Of a stretch of DNA of 64,000 bases, positions 10,647 to 21,470 are shown in pieces. The notes beneath the pieces are model-generated. The model was given only the letters and a program-made list of their open reading frames with translations, was not told the origin of the DNA and did no database searches. Origin of the DNA: Allium sativum (lineage: Eukaryota > Streptophyta > Magnoliopsida > Asparagales > Amaryllidaceae); assembly GCA_030737875.1 (NCBI GenBank), contig CM060918.1, positions 773,692,552 through 773,756,551 of the forward strand, in the 5' to 3' direction. The position numbers and the translations under genes are program-made. Positions within the stretch are counted from its first letter, which is position 1, and each line of letters begins with the position of its first letter.

Positions 10647-11734
10647 ATGCTTAGCTTCCTAGAGTATCTTGATGCATCTATAAATGACTTGCAATCTGTT
10701 CCATTAGTACGAGATTATTCTGAAGTTTTTGATGAGGTTCGTAGTTTACCTCTGAGGCGCGAGATCGATTTTCGTATAAATTTGGTGGACAATGCAAAGC
10801 CAGTTACATTACCAGTGCGCCACATGGCTTCGAGGGAAAGGATGGAGCTCAGTAAGCAAGTAGGGGAGCTACTTGGGAAAGGGTTTATTAGACGAAGAAT
10901 ATCTGAATGGGGTGTCCAGTAGTATTCGCAACTAAGGCGGATGGTTTTCTTCGTTTGTGTGTTGACTATAAGGAGTTGAATAAAATCACCAAGAAGAATA
11001 GGCAACCGCTCCCGAGGACTGATGATTTATTTGATCAACTTTTTGGTGCCTCGGTATTTTCTTAGTTAGACTTGGCCACAGGGTTTCATCAGTTGAGGGT
11101 GGCTGAGTATAGCATAGATAAGACTGCTTTTAGAACTCCAGACGGTTTCTTTGAATGGTTAGTGATGCCTTTTGGGCTGACGAATGCACCCGCCTATTTT
11201 GTCAATCTAACGAGTAGGTTGTTTCAGGAGTTCCTAAATAAATTTGTTGTGGTCTTTGTTGATGATATTTTGATTTTCTCCAAAAGCGAAGAAGAGCATG
11301 CCCAACATTTGAGAGAAGTTTTGAAAACTCTCCGTGACCATCGGCTTAAGGTGAAGTTCTCCAAATGCCATTTTTGGAGAAAAGTGGTGAGATTCTTAGG
11401 GCATGTGGTCTTCAAAGAAGGGATAACTGTAGATCCAGTGAAGGTGGTTGCAGTGCAAGATTGACAGATTCCTAAAAATGCAACTGAGGTGGGAAGCTTT
11501 CTTGGGTTGGTAGGTTACTATAGGAAGTTCATTAAGGACTTGGTAAAGATATCAGCCCCACTCACCAGGCTGACGAAGAAGAACTTGGCATTTTCATGGG
11601 ATATAGAGTGTGATGTTTCTTTCCAACGACTAAAGAGGGTTCTGACAACTGCCCCAGTCTTGACTTTCCCTGACGGGAGTAAAATGTTTACTGTTTACAC
11701 TGTGTGTGTGGTACAGGGCTTGATGCGTTTCTAA
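10647..11734 (+). pseudogene. RT: Tekay-A reverse transcriptase, with stops and a frameshift
   Basis: RT copies element RNA into DNA. The N-terminal part (10647-10922) has the family linker and [13 protein letters not shown]. Relative to Tekay-B, one base is missing near 10915, breaking the frame. The core resumes with the palm region after an in-frame TAG at 11063-11065 (CAG in Tekay-B). The catalytic motif FVDD is intact (GATGAT at 11261-11266), followed by ILIFSKSEEEHAQHLREVL and FLGHVV. A TGA at 11462-11464 replaces the TGG of Tekay-B. The tail (11489-11734) carries FLGLVGYYRKFI and LTRLTKKN, the RT connection. Catalytic residues are present but no continuous protein can form. Confidence 0.9.
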
Positions 11735-12287
11735 TGTAAGAAGGAAAAGTAGTATGTTATGGAGGTAGACAGTTGAGAATTCATGAAAAGAACTACCCCA
11801 CCCATGATCCAGAGCTAGCTGCCATAATATTCGCATTAAAAACATGACTCATTATTTACTTGGAGAGAAGTTCGAGTTATACACCGATCATAAATCTCTC
11901 AAGTATCTATTCTCGCAGAAAGACCTCAATTTAAGCTAGCAACGATAGATGGAGTTTCTAGCTTCTTATGATTTTGAGATTGCTTATACCCCTGGCAAGG
12001 GTAACGTGGTGCTAGACGCACTAAGTAGGCAGAGGATGGCCTTGAGTCCTCTGTTTGTGGAGAGGAAAAGCTTGGAGTTCATGTCAGCTTTTGATTTTAG
12101 ACCCTCCATCGAGATTTTGCCTGATTTGTTTCGATCCTTGGAGATACGAGCAACTATTATGGATCATATAGGAGCTTCACAACAAGGTAACCCACAGATT
12201 TTAGACATCTTGGAAAGGCTCAGAAGAGGGGAGACTTCTAGTCACCTCAGTTTATATGCTATAGATGAAAAGGGGTGGTTGCGATGA
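11675..12287 (+). pseudogene. RH: Tekay-A RNase H and connection region, broken
   Basis: RNase H removes the RNA template strand. FTVYT at about 11688-11702 is the start of the domain, but the following aspartate expected in the family's YTDAS motif is a valine (YTVCV), removing a catalytic residue. Later pieces need other frames: [20 protein letters not shown] near 11759-11818, FELYTDHKSLKYL near 11871-11910, then two TAG codons close together near 11936-11948. From 11949 the stretch DFEIAYTPGKGNVVLDALSR is the usual end of RNase H, and the rest is linker to integrase, ending in TGA at 12285-12287. Confidence 0.82.
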
Positions 12288-13030
12288 GATGGAAGGCTTT
12301 GTGTTCCTCAAACTGGAAGCTTGATAAAGGTATTCTAGAAGAGACCCACCATTCTAAGATGACCATTCATCCAGGCTGTGATAAGATGTACAGAGACATG
12401 AAGAGGGTGTTCTTTTGGGCTGGGATGAAGAAAGATGTGGCTGAATTTGTTCCTCAATGTTCAGTTTGCCAGCAAGTTAAACCTGAGCAAAAGAAGCCTG
12501 GGGGATTACTTCATCCTTTGGAGGTTCCTCAGTGGAAATGGGAGAGCGTCTCTATGGATTTCATAGATGGTTTGCCTAGATCGAAGAAAGGCAACACCGG
12601 TATCTGGATTGTGGTAGATAGACTCACTAAGAGCGCTCACCTTATTCCAGTTAAGAGCAAGAGGACGACATCATGGTTAGCCGCAATTTATGTTTGTGAG
12701 ATAGATCATCTTCATGGGGTGCCTTCCAGTATCATAAGCGATCGTGACCCCATCTTTACCAGTGAATTTTGGATGAGCTTGCAAGAAGCATTGGGTACAC
12801 AGTTGTGTTTGAGCACCGCTTATCATCCTCAGACCGATGGACATACGGAGAGGGTGAACATGATTCTTGAAGATCTTTTGAGGCTGTGTATCCTAGACAT
12901 CGAAGGGACTTAGGAAGAGCATCTTCCTTTAGTAGAGTTTTCCTACAACAACAGCTATTAGACCAACATCGACATGGCATCCTTCGAAGCATTGTACGGA
13001 CGACCCTGTAGATCACCAACTTATTGGTGG
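12275..13030 (+). pseudogene. INT: Tekay-A integrase (HHCC + DD35E), stops near the end
   Basis: Integrase inserts the DNA copy into the genome. The stop-free stretch 12275-12913 includes the zinc-binding module with H26, H32, C62 and C65 counted from 12275 (IHPG... CSVCQQVK). The catalytic core has D in SMDFIDGLP (12557-12559), D in ISDRDPIF (12740-12742) and E in HTERVN (12848-12850), exactly 35 residues between the last two. So the DD35E triad is intact. TAG at 12911-12913 replaces a tryptophan (GT-W-EEHLP expected), another TAG follows NSY near 12960, and TGA occurs near 13104. The first ATG of the open stretch is not a biological start, since integrase is cut from a polyprotein. Confidence 0.92.
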
Positions 13031-13108
13031 GAATCTACCGAAATATTATTTCTTGGACTAGATATGGTTAGAGAAACGTCCAAAAAGAATTACCTCATTC
13101 AATGACGG

Positions 13109-13669
13109 ATGAAGACAGCTCAAGATAGGCATAATTCCTATGCATACAAGATAAGGACTGACATCGAATTTGAAGTGGGAGACTTAGTTTTTATCAAAGT
13201 ATCACCTTTGAGGAATGTGGTTCTCTTCGGATCAGTAGGGAAGTTGGCACCTAGGTTTGTGGGACCATTCCCCATAACCGAAAGGATTGGCCCAATGGCC
13301 TATAGAGTAAAGCTCCCCGAAAATCTATCCGGTGTTCATGTTGTTTTCCACGTTTCCCATCTGCGGAAGTGCCTCCATGACACCACAGTAATTATTGAGC
13401 CGAGTGTGTTGGAAGAAGTCGAAGTGGAACGGGAGGCGATAGTCAGGCGAGTTCCTACCTGTATTCTAGAATCACAATTTAAGAAGCTACGCAACAAAGA
13501 GATCAAGTTGCTAAAGGTTCAATGGGGAGATAACCCAGAAGATGCGACTTGGGAGACCGAAGACAAGATTCATGCTTCGTACCCTTTCCTTTTCGAGGGT
13601 ATGTTCTTAACTCTTTTTCAAAATTTTATCAGTACTTGTTTCAACCACTTGAGTATATCTTATCCATAG
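13109..13669 (+). pseudogene. CHD: Tekay-A integrase C-terminus with chromodomain
   Basis: An open stretch of 186 codons. The first half contains LAPRFVGPFPITERIG (the GPF/Y module of gypsy integrases) and VFHVSHLRKCLHD. The second half, about residues 115-165, reads like a chromodomain: LRNKEIKLLKVQWG, then EDATWETEDKIHASYPFLFEG, the Tekay/Del pattern. In chromoviruses this module is proposed to bind histone marks and steer integration. The usual end follows LFEG; here translation would run about 20 codons further, so the native stop may be lost. This is the best preserved part of the element. Confidence 0.88.
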
Positions 13670-14192
13670 TACTTTTCGACCTTTAGATAGGAATACTATG
13701 GAGTTAAACAGGTGTTTGAGACATGTTATGTTTGATGGATGCAAGTGGATACAGGTGTTTGCTAGTGGTTGCCTGTGGACGCATATACACACACATTAGG
13801 CACAAGATCGACTCAATCACTCTCATACTGCATATGAATGTGTGTGCATTTTCTTTTCTTTTATGAATGGAAATGGACGAGTTAGCATATGGTGTTGCAC
13901 TTGGACGAATGAGTGTGCATACATATAGAGCTTATATGTGATAATATAATAATTTACATACATATTGGGTTCATGGCACTAACATACATTGCATTAACGA
14001 GGTCAACTGAATCGGTAGACTGCCTGACCTTCGCACTAGTATTGGGACATATACACACACCTTTGCATATATTCATGTAAGCAATAGAAATCCTTAAGGG
14101 CAATGGGTGCCAGTGATTGATGGATGAGTAGATGGATGATGGATGGTAGGATATGCGTTCTTCTTAATTTGGAGATTTCAGGGACGAAATCC
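13670..14192 (+). other. Tekay-A 3' untranslated region
   Basis: About 520 bp without coding signal between the chromodomain and the polypurine tract. It contains CA-rich stretches (13786-13800, 14050) and a GATG-rich run at about 14115-14150. Confidence 0.6.
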
Positions 14193-14207
14193 TTTAAGTA
14201 AGGGGAA
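14193..14207 (+). other. Tekay-A polypurine tract
   Basis: TTTAAGTAAGGGGAA ends exactly at the 3' LTR tip TGTAACACCCC. Its position and purine run fit the plus-strand primer site. Confidence 0.8.
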
Positions 14208-17171
14208 TGTAACACCCCATAATTTTGTTCATTAAAGAGGATAAATTAAATAATAATTAATTTAATAATCATAATTAAAGGAAATGGACTACACCATTGT
14301 GTCCGTCTCAAAATTCTAGTCAAGATATACATTTGGTTTGCGTAAAACGGACACCGTATAAAGAAGTTATGAGGGATTTAAGTTTGTATACGCACAGAAA
14401 GAAAATATATAAACATATGAGTCACGTATGGGTCAGATGTGAGTCAGACCCTGGCCAGGACAGTTTGAAAATTAAAAATTTGTCAAAGCGGTAAATTTCC
14501 CGCTCTAGGGGGTCGACCCCCCTGGAGGGGTGTCGACATCGGGGTCGACTCCCCTTAAGGGGTGTCGACACCCCTAGGGATGATGTGGCACTCAGTTTCA
14601 GGGGGCCTGGCAGCTATATATATATGTCCAATTCTCCTACTTTCTTCATTGGAAATCCGGGAAGCCAAATGCTGTCGGTGTGCGAACTGAAACGAATCCA
14701 TTTTCTTCAAACAATTATCAGTTTTGCAAATCAAATCTAGAGATTCAAGATCCGTTCTCTCTTTTGTAATCCTAACGCTGTGAGTTTCTAGTTACTTTAG
14801 ATTTGAATATTTAAAAGTAAATCATGAAAGCCTGTGATTTGGATATGTTGTAAACTATGAATCTATGTTATTGTTAAATCTTATACTATGTCATGATAGA
14901 TCTATTTTTCTAGATCCAATGCAATTGTGGTTATTCTATTAGGTCGCCTTTATGGATCTTTAATTGTAATTATATTTTGGTTAATGTAAATCTGTTAGTT
15001 TGGACAGTTACAATATTGGTTAGATCCAATTCTTTATGTTAATCACCCTTCACCTATCATATTGTGGTCAATTTGGATATGCTGTAAACTGGACATATGA
15101 ATCCATATTTAGATCTAAACATGTTACTATGTCATCCTAATTATGTTAGATCTGCTTTTGTGACCATATTATAATATTGTTGGATCTAAGTAGTTGGACA
15201 CCTAAATGGTCAATTAAGATCTCGTTATGCTCACTATGACATCACAGTTATGTAGAACTAGTAATTGCCACAAGTTCATCTATTTTATGCTTATATGTCC
15301 ACCTTATCACCATGCAGTTTATGTTTATGCCAAGTTATGTTAAAATGATCACTTTGGTGATATTCCCATTTTTCCCTCTATTATCGTTTATGACTAGGCT
15401 ATTGTCTAGCCTAGGCATGTAGCTAATTTATGAGTGCGCTAGTTAGGGAATGGAGGAAAAAAGGTTAATATTGGCGTAATTTGAATATGAACATTTTTGG
15501 ACTCATAATTCGAATTATTGGGTAGAATGGGCATTAACACCTATAAATGGAAAGGTTTAATTAATTAATTAATTAATAATGGAATGTCTAGTAATTATAA
15601 TTAGGAATGAAATGGTACTTATGACAGGAGGTTAGGTTGCCTTAGTGGTGGAAGTCTGCCTGGACCTGACCGGCATATCCAACAACCACTAATGCAGAAC
15701 CTAATATAGGAGGTCTAAGTGCACAAATACGAATAGGGCTAAGACACGAGGTTACGCCCAACTGTGGAATAAGACTTCCCGGACCCGATCGGCATATCCA
15801 GCATCCACACGTTGTAGGCCTAATGTGCGAGGTCTAACCCACTATGAACCATAAATGGACATGGTAATGAATTGGACTACTTAACCAAATCCAATCCATA
15901 GGGATTGTATGATTGTGAACTAAAGTTAGGGTTAAGTCAATTGATTGGATAGTCGATGGGTTAAGCAATTCTGTAGGGGGTGGGTAATTTTTACATATAG
16001 GCCCACAAACTTAACTTACCCGATAAGGTTATGTAACTAAAGACACTAGCAGTATACATAACCGGAGGAAAATATAAAAGTTATGTAATTAAATACACCT
16101 TTTATGGTAAGCATGACTGAATAGGGCTATGTAATTAAAGACACCTAGTGGTATACATAGTCAGTTAAAAACCAAGTGGGGGATACAAGACAAAAGGTAG
16201 AGCTTGTATCATGTATTGTGGGACCCATTTCAGTCAGTAACCCGAAGTAAGTATCAAATAAAATACTCTGTACTAGGCGGAGAGGGGACACACTTATTGA
16301 CTGATTGTAAGAGATCCAAACGTGGAGGACGCTGTGGGTGGTGCAAACCGACCGTGCCATGTGTGTGCATAAGCCGGGCAGAGGGGAATAAGACGACCGT
16401 GACACCAATAGATATAGGGGCTGTGCATATCAGTGAGGGGTTGCCACTGGAATACGTGATACATCCTACTGTGGGGCCGACACAGAGTATCTACGGAGCA
16501 GGGAGCCGATCGAATATGATAGTGGTTAGGGTACATTTGGACGTATGCCCTAAGTCTACCACCTTATAGTAGAAGGGATCATCTCATTCTGGTTGTACTA
16601 GTAATAGTGCAGAGTAATCATTAGAGAAGCATGTACACCTAATCATGTCTACCTTGTCACACTTGCCAATTATGTAGTGATCTCCCTTATCCAATTTATA
16701 AGCCTGTCATGTTACTTTTATTCATTTACTTGCTAAATGTCACTAGACTCGCCAGACTTTATGTCTGGCCCTCTTGTTTCCACTTCTTCCCCCCCCCCCC
16801 CAAGGTTCTCAGGAAGGAAACACTCAGGCTTAGTTAGGACTTAGATATCATCTTGCTAGTGCTGCTTTCGAAATATGGCTCAAGTTTTTATCTCTACTAT
16901 GGCTTTGTCTCTTTTATTTGGGGACTTCTGTTTTCTTTTAATTATTTATGTACGCTGATGTTTAAAGACCGAAATTTTGTTGTAATGGTTTTTGAGACTC
17001 ATGGCATTTTGAACCACACTATATGATTTGTGATTGAAATTAAAATTAAAATTTATGCTGCTATCTTACTTATGTCTGTCTTGTAAAATTGTGTGTCTGT
17101 TTACCTATAACGCTTCACAAAACTTAACGCATTCCCTTTGTGAGTGACAATAACGGACATGAGGTGTCTCA
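14208..17171 (+). repeat. Tekay-A 3' LTR (2,964 bp)
   Basis: It starts TGTAACACCCC and ends GTGTCTCA just before CTACC. It has the same internal order as the 5' LTR, with many substitutions and small indels. It preserves some features better: four intact GTCGAC sites (14512-14569), a perfect third hairpin (16127-16160) and a perfect second CATATCC stem (CAACTGTGG 15759-15767 with CCACACGTTG 15805-15814). A 13-C run lies at 16789-16801. Confidence 0.92.
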
Positions 17172-17176
17172 CTACC
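17172..17176. other. Target-site duplication of Tekay-A, right copy (CTACC)
   Basis: Identical to 6094-6098; LTR-a sequence resumes at 17177. Confidence 0.9.
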
Positions 17177-18887
17177 CAGAAATTTATGAAATTTTGCAGC
17201 AACAAACTTGAGCACATGGACAACAACATACCAAAATTTTACAGTATTTCTCTATAAAATGAGGAAGACACACATTTTCAAAAATTGCTCTTTTCGGATA
17301 CAAATGAATTATGCTAAAAAAACTAGTTCTTAGCTAACTTTGGAGATATCTTTAGCATATCTAAAGCACTCAAAAAGTAATGAAACATTGCTGCAACAAA
17401 TTTCAACATATGGACTATAACATATTAAAATTTTGGATCAATTCATTGCAAACTGAAAGAGTTATGATTTTTCGAACATAGCACTTTTCAGCGAATAAAA
17501 CAGAAAATGATTTGGCTGAGTTCAAGCAACGATTTGCTATATCAATGCATTCCAAAATTCAATGAAAATTTATAGTAAAATAACATAGCCTAAATACTAC
17601 AACATACCAAAAATTGGGAGTAATTCGCTGCAAATCGAAGATGTTGCGGTGGCTCAAAGTTGAGCCTTCGCTGAGTTTGCACAGCATAAACAACAAGATG
17701 ATAAAACAATGTATTTCTTTACATGCTAACAAAACAAAGCATAAAACCAATTATAAGATTAGAAAGCGTGAGTTAAACTCACCTTGATTATCAACAAGAA
17801 TTACCATGAATTTGAAAATAATTGAAGATTTCATCCAACCAAAATCTAGAGGCAATAAGAAAAAAATATGCACACTAATTCAATCAAAACAAGTCAGATT
17901 TTCGCCCCTAATACATGGAGAAATTAATATAGCAAACCTGCGTTTTCAGCCCAGATTTAACCTGAAAATTACTTGAAGAAAGAGGATGTTTGACACCTCA
18001 AACCTAAACCAATTGCCATGAAAATTGGAGAGAAGGTGCTGGAATGTATTAGAAAGAACATATATGAATTTGAGAATTTTTTGGATTTTATTTGATTTTT
18101 TGGGATTTTTAGAATGGATAGGGTTTTGGCCATTGCTGTGAACTTTTGGAGCTTTTTCCCCTAAAATGATTTCTCATGGAGAATGTAAGTACCTTTCTAC
18201 TCAGAAGGTCAAAGTGATGGATTTATGGATTTTAACATACCCAAATAGCCCATTTCACATCCTTAACCAATTTTAGCTATTATGTAAGTATGTTTGCTTA
18301 TTATGTACATAGTTCACTCATTTAAATCCTTTTTAATGAAACAAATTGCATTATGTTTATTTTAGCAAAGCGAACACGTTATCAACAACAAAAAATTATT
18401 TTCAATATTTTAAAATAAATCTTAAATCTTAAATCCTTTATTTAAACAATATTTCACAATATTGTCATTCAAGGCCAAAAATCACTAATTTGGCATATTT
18501 TCATCATAAAAAAATTATTTTCCACTTTCAAAACTTATTTAAAAGTGTTTTAACACTTTTAAATACTAAATCATCATTTTCACATAATATTACATCTTTA
18601 AAATTCATTCACTTCTCATTTGTCCTTCTATTTTGCAACTGAAGACCATTATTTGAAAATAATTCCAATATTAACAATTTGACTCAAATTAATTATCATT
18701 TTGTTTACTTCATCCCAAATCATTAATAAGGTATTTGAAACTTTATTTCTCCAAAAATTTCTAGGATTTATTAACTAGTCCCCAAATGAACATTTTAAAA
18801 TCCAATTTATTTCCAATTACTATATCAAATTATAATCTTCGTTATAATTTAACATAATAGTTGATTACAAGAAATCGTGTTGTTACA

Positions 18888-20607
18888 GACTTCCCTCCTT
18901 AATAAAATTGCATCCTCGCAATTTCTAGAGAAAAGTTAGTACACAACATCTTGATTTCCTCATTTGAATGAAAGCTAGACAAAAATAAAACCGAAATTTC
19001 TTTATTTCTCATTCAAGACGGAGGAAGAAATGAAGATAATTGCTTGATAATTCCATAAGTTCTCCAAACATCTATACAGGATAAGCGGTTTCTAGAAATT
19101 TTCCAAGCGATATCTCAAAATTTTGGTGGCATCTCACATTAGTAAAAGTATACAAAGGACTCAAAATCGTTCTAAAAAGATAGATTCCTCAAAATTCCTT
19201 AACTTCATCCAAAACTCAAGTCATCAAAAAGATTAACAACCCATAATTTTCATATTCTACAATGGAAAAATTATTATAATAAAAGAAAGAACACCAAAAG
19301 GATAAAGAAGCTCAAAAGATGGTGGTTACTTTATAAGCTACTAACCTCATCGATCAGAATTCTGAAACACTCGATGGACTGCCCAACACGAAAGAAATTG
19401 TTTCTTATAGTTATCAATTCAGTTCTTATCTCAAAAATTGAAAACACAAAAATAAATTGTCAAGATATTCTCAAAATTCTCAATTAAAATAATTGATAGA
19501 AAAGATCGAATGTTCGTCATCTGCATAGTATAACTAACTACTAGGAGGATATCTCGAGTATGAAATATGGTATAAACCATGTTATCTCTCGTTACTCATA
19601 ATCTATGGAAGGTGACATAAGGTCAAGTAAGAGTAATAACCCAACACCTCTCATAGAACGAAAGAAGCCCATAAATTATAAAATAAAAGCTAACCATCGA
19701 CTTCAAAAGTGAAAAAATGACCCAAATACGAAGACCACTACTCCAAGCAGAGTAATATTATGAAGCACATCCACATATAAAAATCCAAGGACAACATCCT
19801 AAAGGATATCTTAAAGGCCTCAAACAAACAATACAATATATTATCTCATTTCCTTAGTGAACATTCTTGAGAAAGACTTAAGCGACGAAAATGAATTAAG
19901 CGATGGAAATGAGGACAACACATCATTTGATTGACCAATGGGTGATAAACACTCAAATGAATTATAACAACAAGGTCATCATGACTGAAACTCGAAATAT
20001 TTATCATCACTATCTCATCACATAAGAGTAGCTCAAGGGTCATGGAGCTACAAGCAACATTACTAAAATATGAATATAAATCAAAAGGACTAGGGCATTA
20101 AAATATAGTATCTTATAGAACATTGAATGGGTTTTTAGCAACACTGAAATCACTCATCTCAACATAAAAAATTCTAAAAAGATTGAAGCTAGCAAATTTC
20201 CATGCTAATATGCATGAAAAGATGAATCATAAGAAACACATCCTTTGATTTTTAAAATCAAATCAAGTCTTGCGGATTCTTTTAATCGAATTCACAATTC
20301 TCAAAGACACCTTAAGAAAAATCGTCAAAGATCATCCATAACTTCTTGGATATGGATGAGTGACAGGCTCGCCAGAACAATTCCACCAAACTATCCCTAA
20401 GATAAGATGTCACAACTTAATTTGGGATACTACGGAATAAATATATTCCTAGACGTATCCCTAACTATCAACCCAACGAATCAAAGAAGGACATGAATCC
20501 AAAGATGAAGGATTAGTAATACCCATATTACATTTGGATTTATCGTTATATATGTTCCTATTCTGTGTTTATCGTATTTTTTCCTGAATCCTCGCTCTAA
20601 TATAAAC
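18888..20607 (-). mobile_element. int-1: first internal region of the array (1,720 bp, gene-less)
   Basis: Bounded by GTTGTTACA on the left and TGTAACGCCCC on the right. The left edge, read on the minus strand, ends in a purine-rich tract beside the LTR after TTGCGAGGATGCAATTTT, as in gypsy elements. The primer-site side (GCTCTAATATAAAC) is mutated relative to int-2 and int-3. No gag or pol similarity and only short, unconvincing open frames. It is clearly more diverged from int-2 and int-3 than those two are from each other. Confidence 0.8.
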
Positions 20608-21435
20608 TGTAACGCCCCACCCTGAGACCCATATTAACAAAGAGAATTACAAAGTAATTCCATCTGCTAATGCGGAGAATAGGGCTTGTTGGGGGCAACC
20701 AACTATACCTTGTTTTAGCTATATGTTGGACATGTCGGTAATTGCTATCTATTTTTTTTTCAACTTAAGTGGATCGACATATCCAATAATTAATTAAAAC
20801 AAGCTATATATGGCTATGGAGCTATCGTAACAAAATACCACATCTAAATGGATATCAATATCACCACAAAACAGTTACAAATATAATAATGTTTACATAG
20901 ACAATGATACATCACAATATAATACAAATACTACAATGAAGTGGTATGATGCCCACTCATTATATAAGAGGCACATAAAAAACAATTCAATAACATCTCA
21001 TAAGGAAGCTACCAAAGAGAAAAACTCGATCCCAAAAAGAAGCTTCACGAAATAGCTAAAAGCCAACGGGGAGACTGATACCTGAAACAAACTCGGTCTG
21101 ACCCAAGTAAAAACACACGGGTCAGGCTAGCTAATTTCTTAGTCAAATAGAACAATTGGTAATGAGAAGTAAAAGAAAGATATGGTGTCCTTTTACTCAA
21201 AGGATACCATTCCATAACAGTGATCCACATTATAAGATGTAATGATATCTCTTCTAGAGAAAAAGAAGAAATATCTAGGATATGGTCATACTCAAGTGAC
21301 ATAATCATCACTTACTAAAAGGGATTTCAACTAGTAGATTCTTAAAAGTAAGACTCAATCAAACTCGCTTTAGCCTTATGGGATGTGGATAAATACTTCA
21401 AAAGAACTAAATATCTTCCTAGAAGAAAACATCAA

Positions 21436-21470
<35 letters not shown>

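Larger units (their letters stand above)
6099..17171 (+). mobile_element. Tekay-A: complete but inactive Ty3/gypsy chromovirus
   Basis: An 11.07-kb element with two LTRs (6099-9081 and 14208-17171), primer site, gag, protease, RT, RNase H, integrase and chromodomain in gypsy order, polypurine tract and 5-bp target duplication. The C-terminal chromodomain and the sequence style place it in the Tekay/Del clade, whose chromodomains are thought to direct integration to heterochromatin. Many in-frame stops and several frameshifts break the polyprotein, and the two LTRs differ frequently, so the insertion is old. It is nested in LTR-a. Confidence 0.93.
3916..18887 (-). repeat. LTR-a of the array, split by Tekay-A
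   Basis: The pieces 3916-6098 and 17177-18887 sum to 3,894 bp. Compared with LTR-b it lacks about 570 bp (equivalent of 21501-22073); both breakpoints carry the same ATGCA word, so this looks like a short-direct-repeat deletion. The outer end is TGTAATGCCCC; the inner end is GTTGTTACA at 18879-18887. Tekay-A entered at CTACC. Confidence 0.85.

Noticed and set aside
12275..12913. Intact integrase gene starting at the ATG of 12275
   Set aside because: The ATG is an internal position of a polyprotein; the segment is only the stop-free part between mutations, with stops just before and after.
16789..16801. Run of 13 C as a regulatory site
   Set aside because: The other Tekay LTRs have shorter, interrupted C runs at the same place; slippage is the simpler reading.
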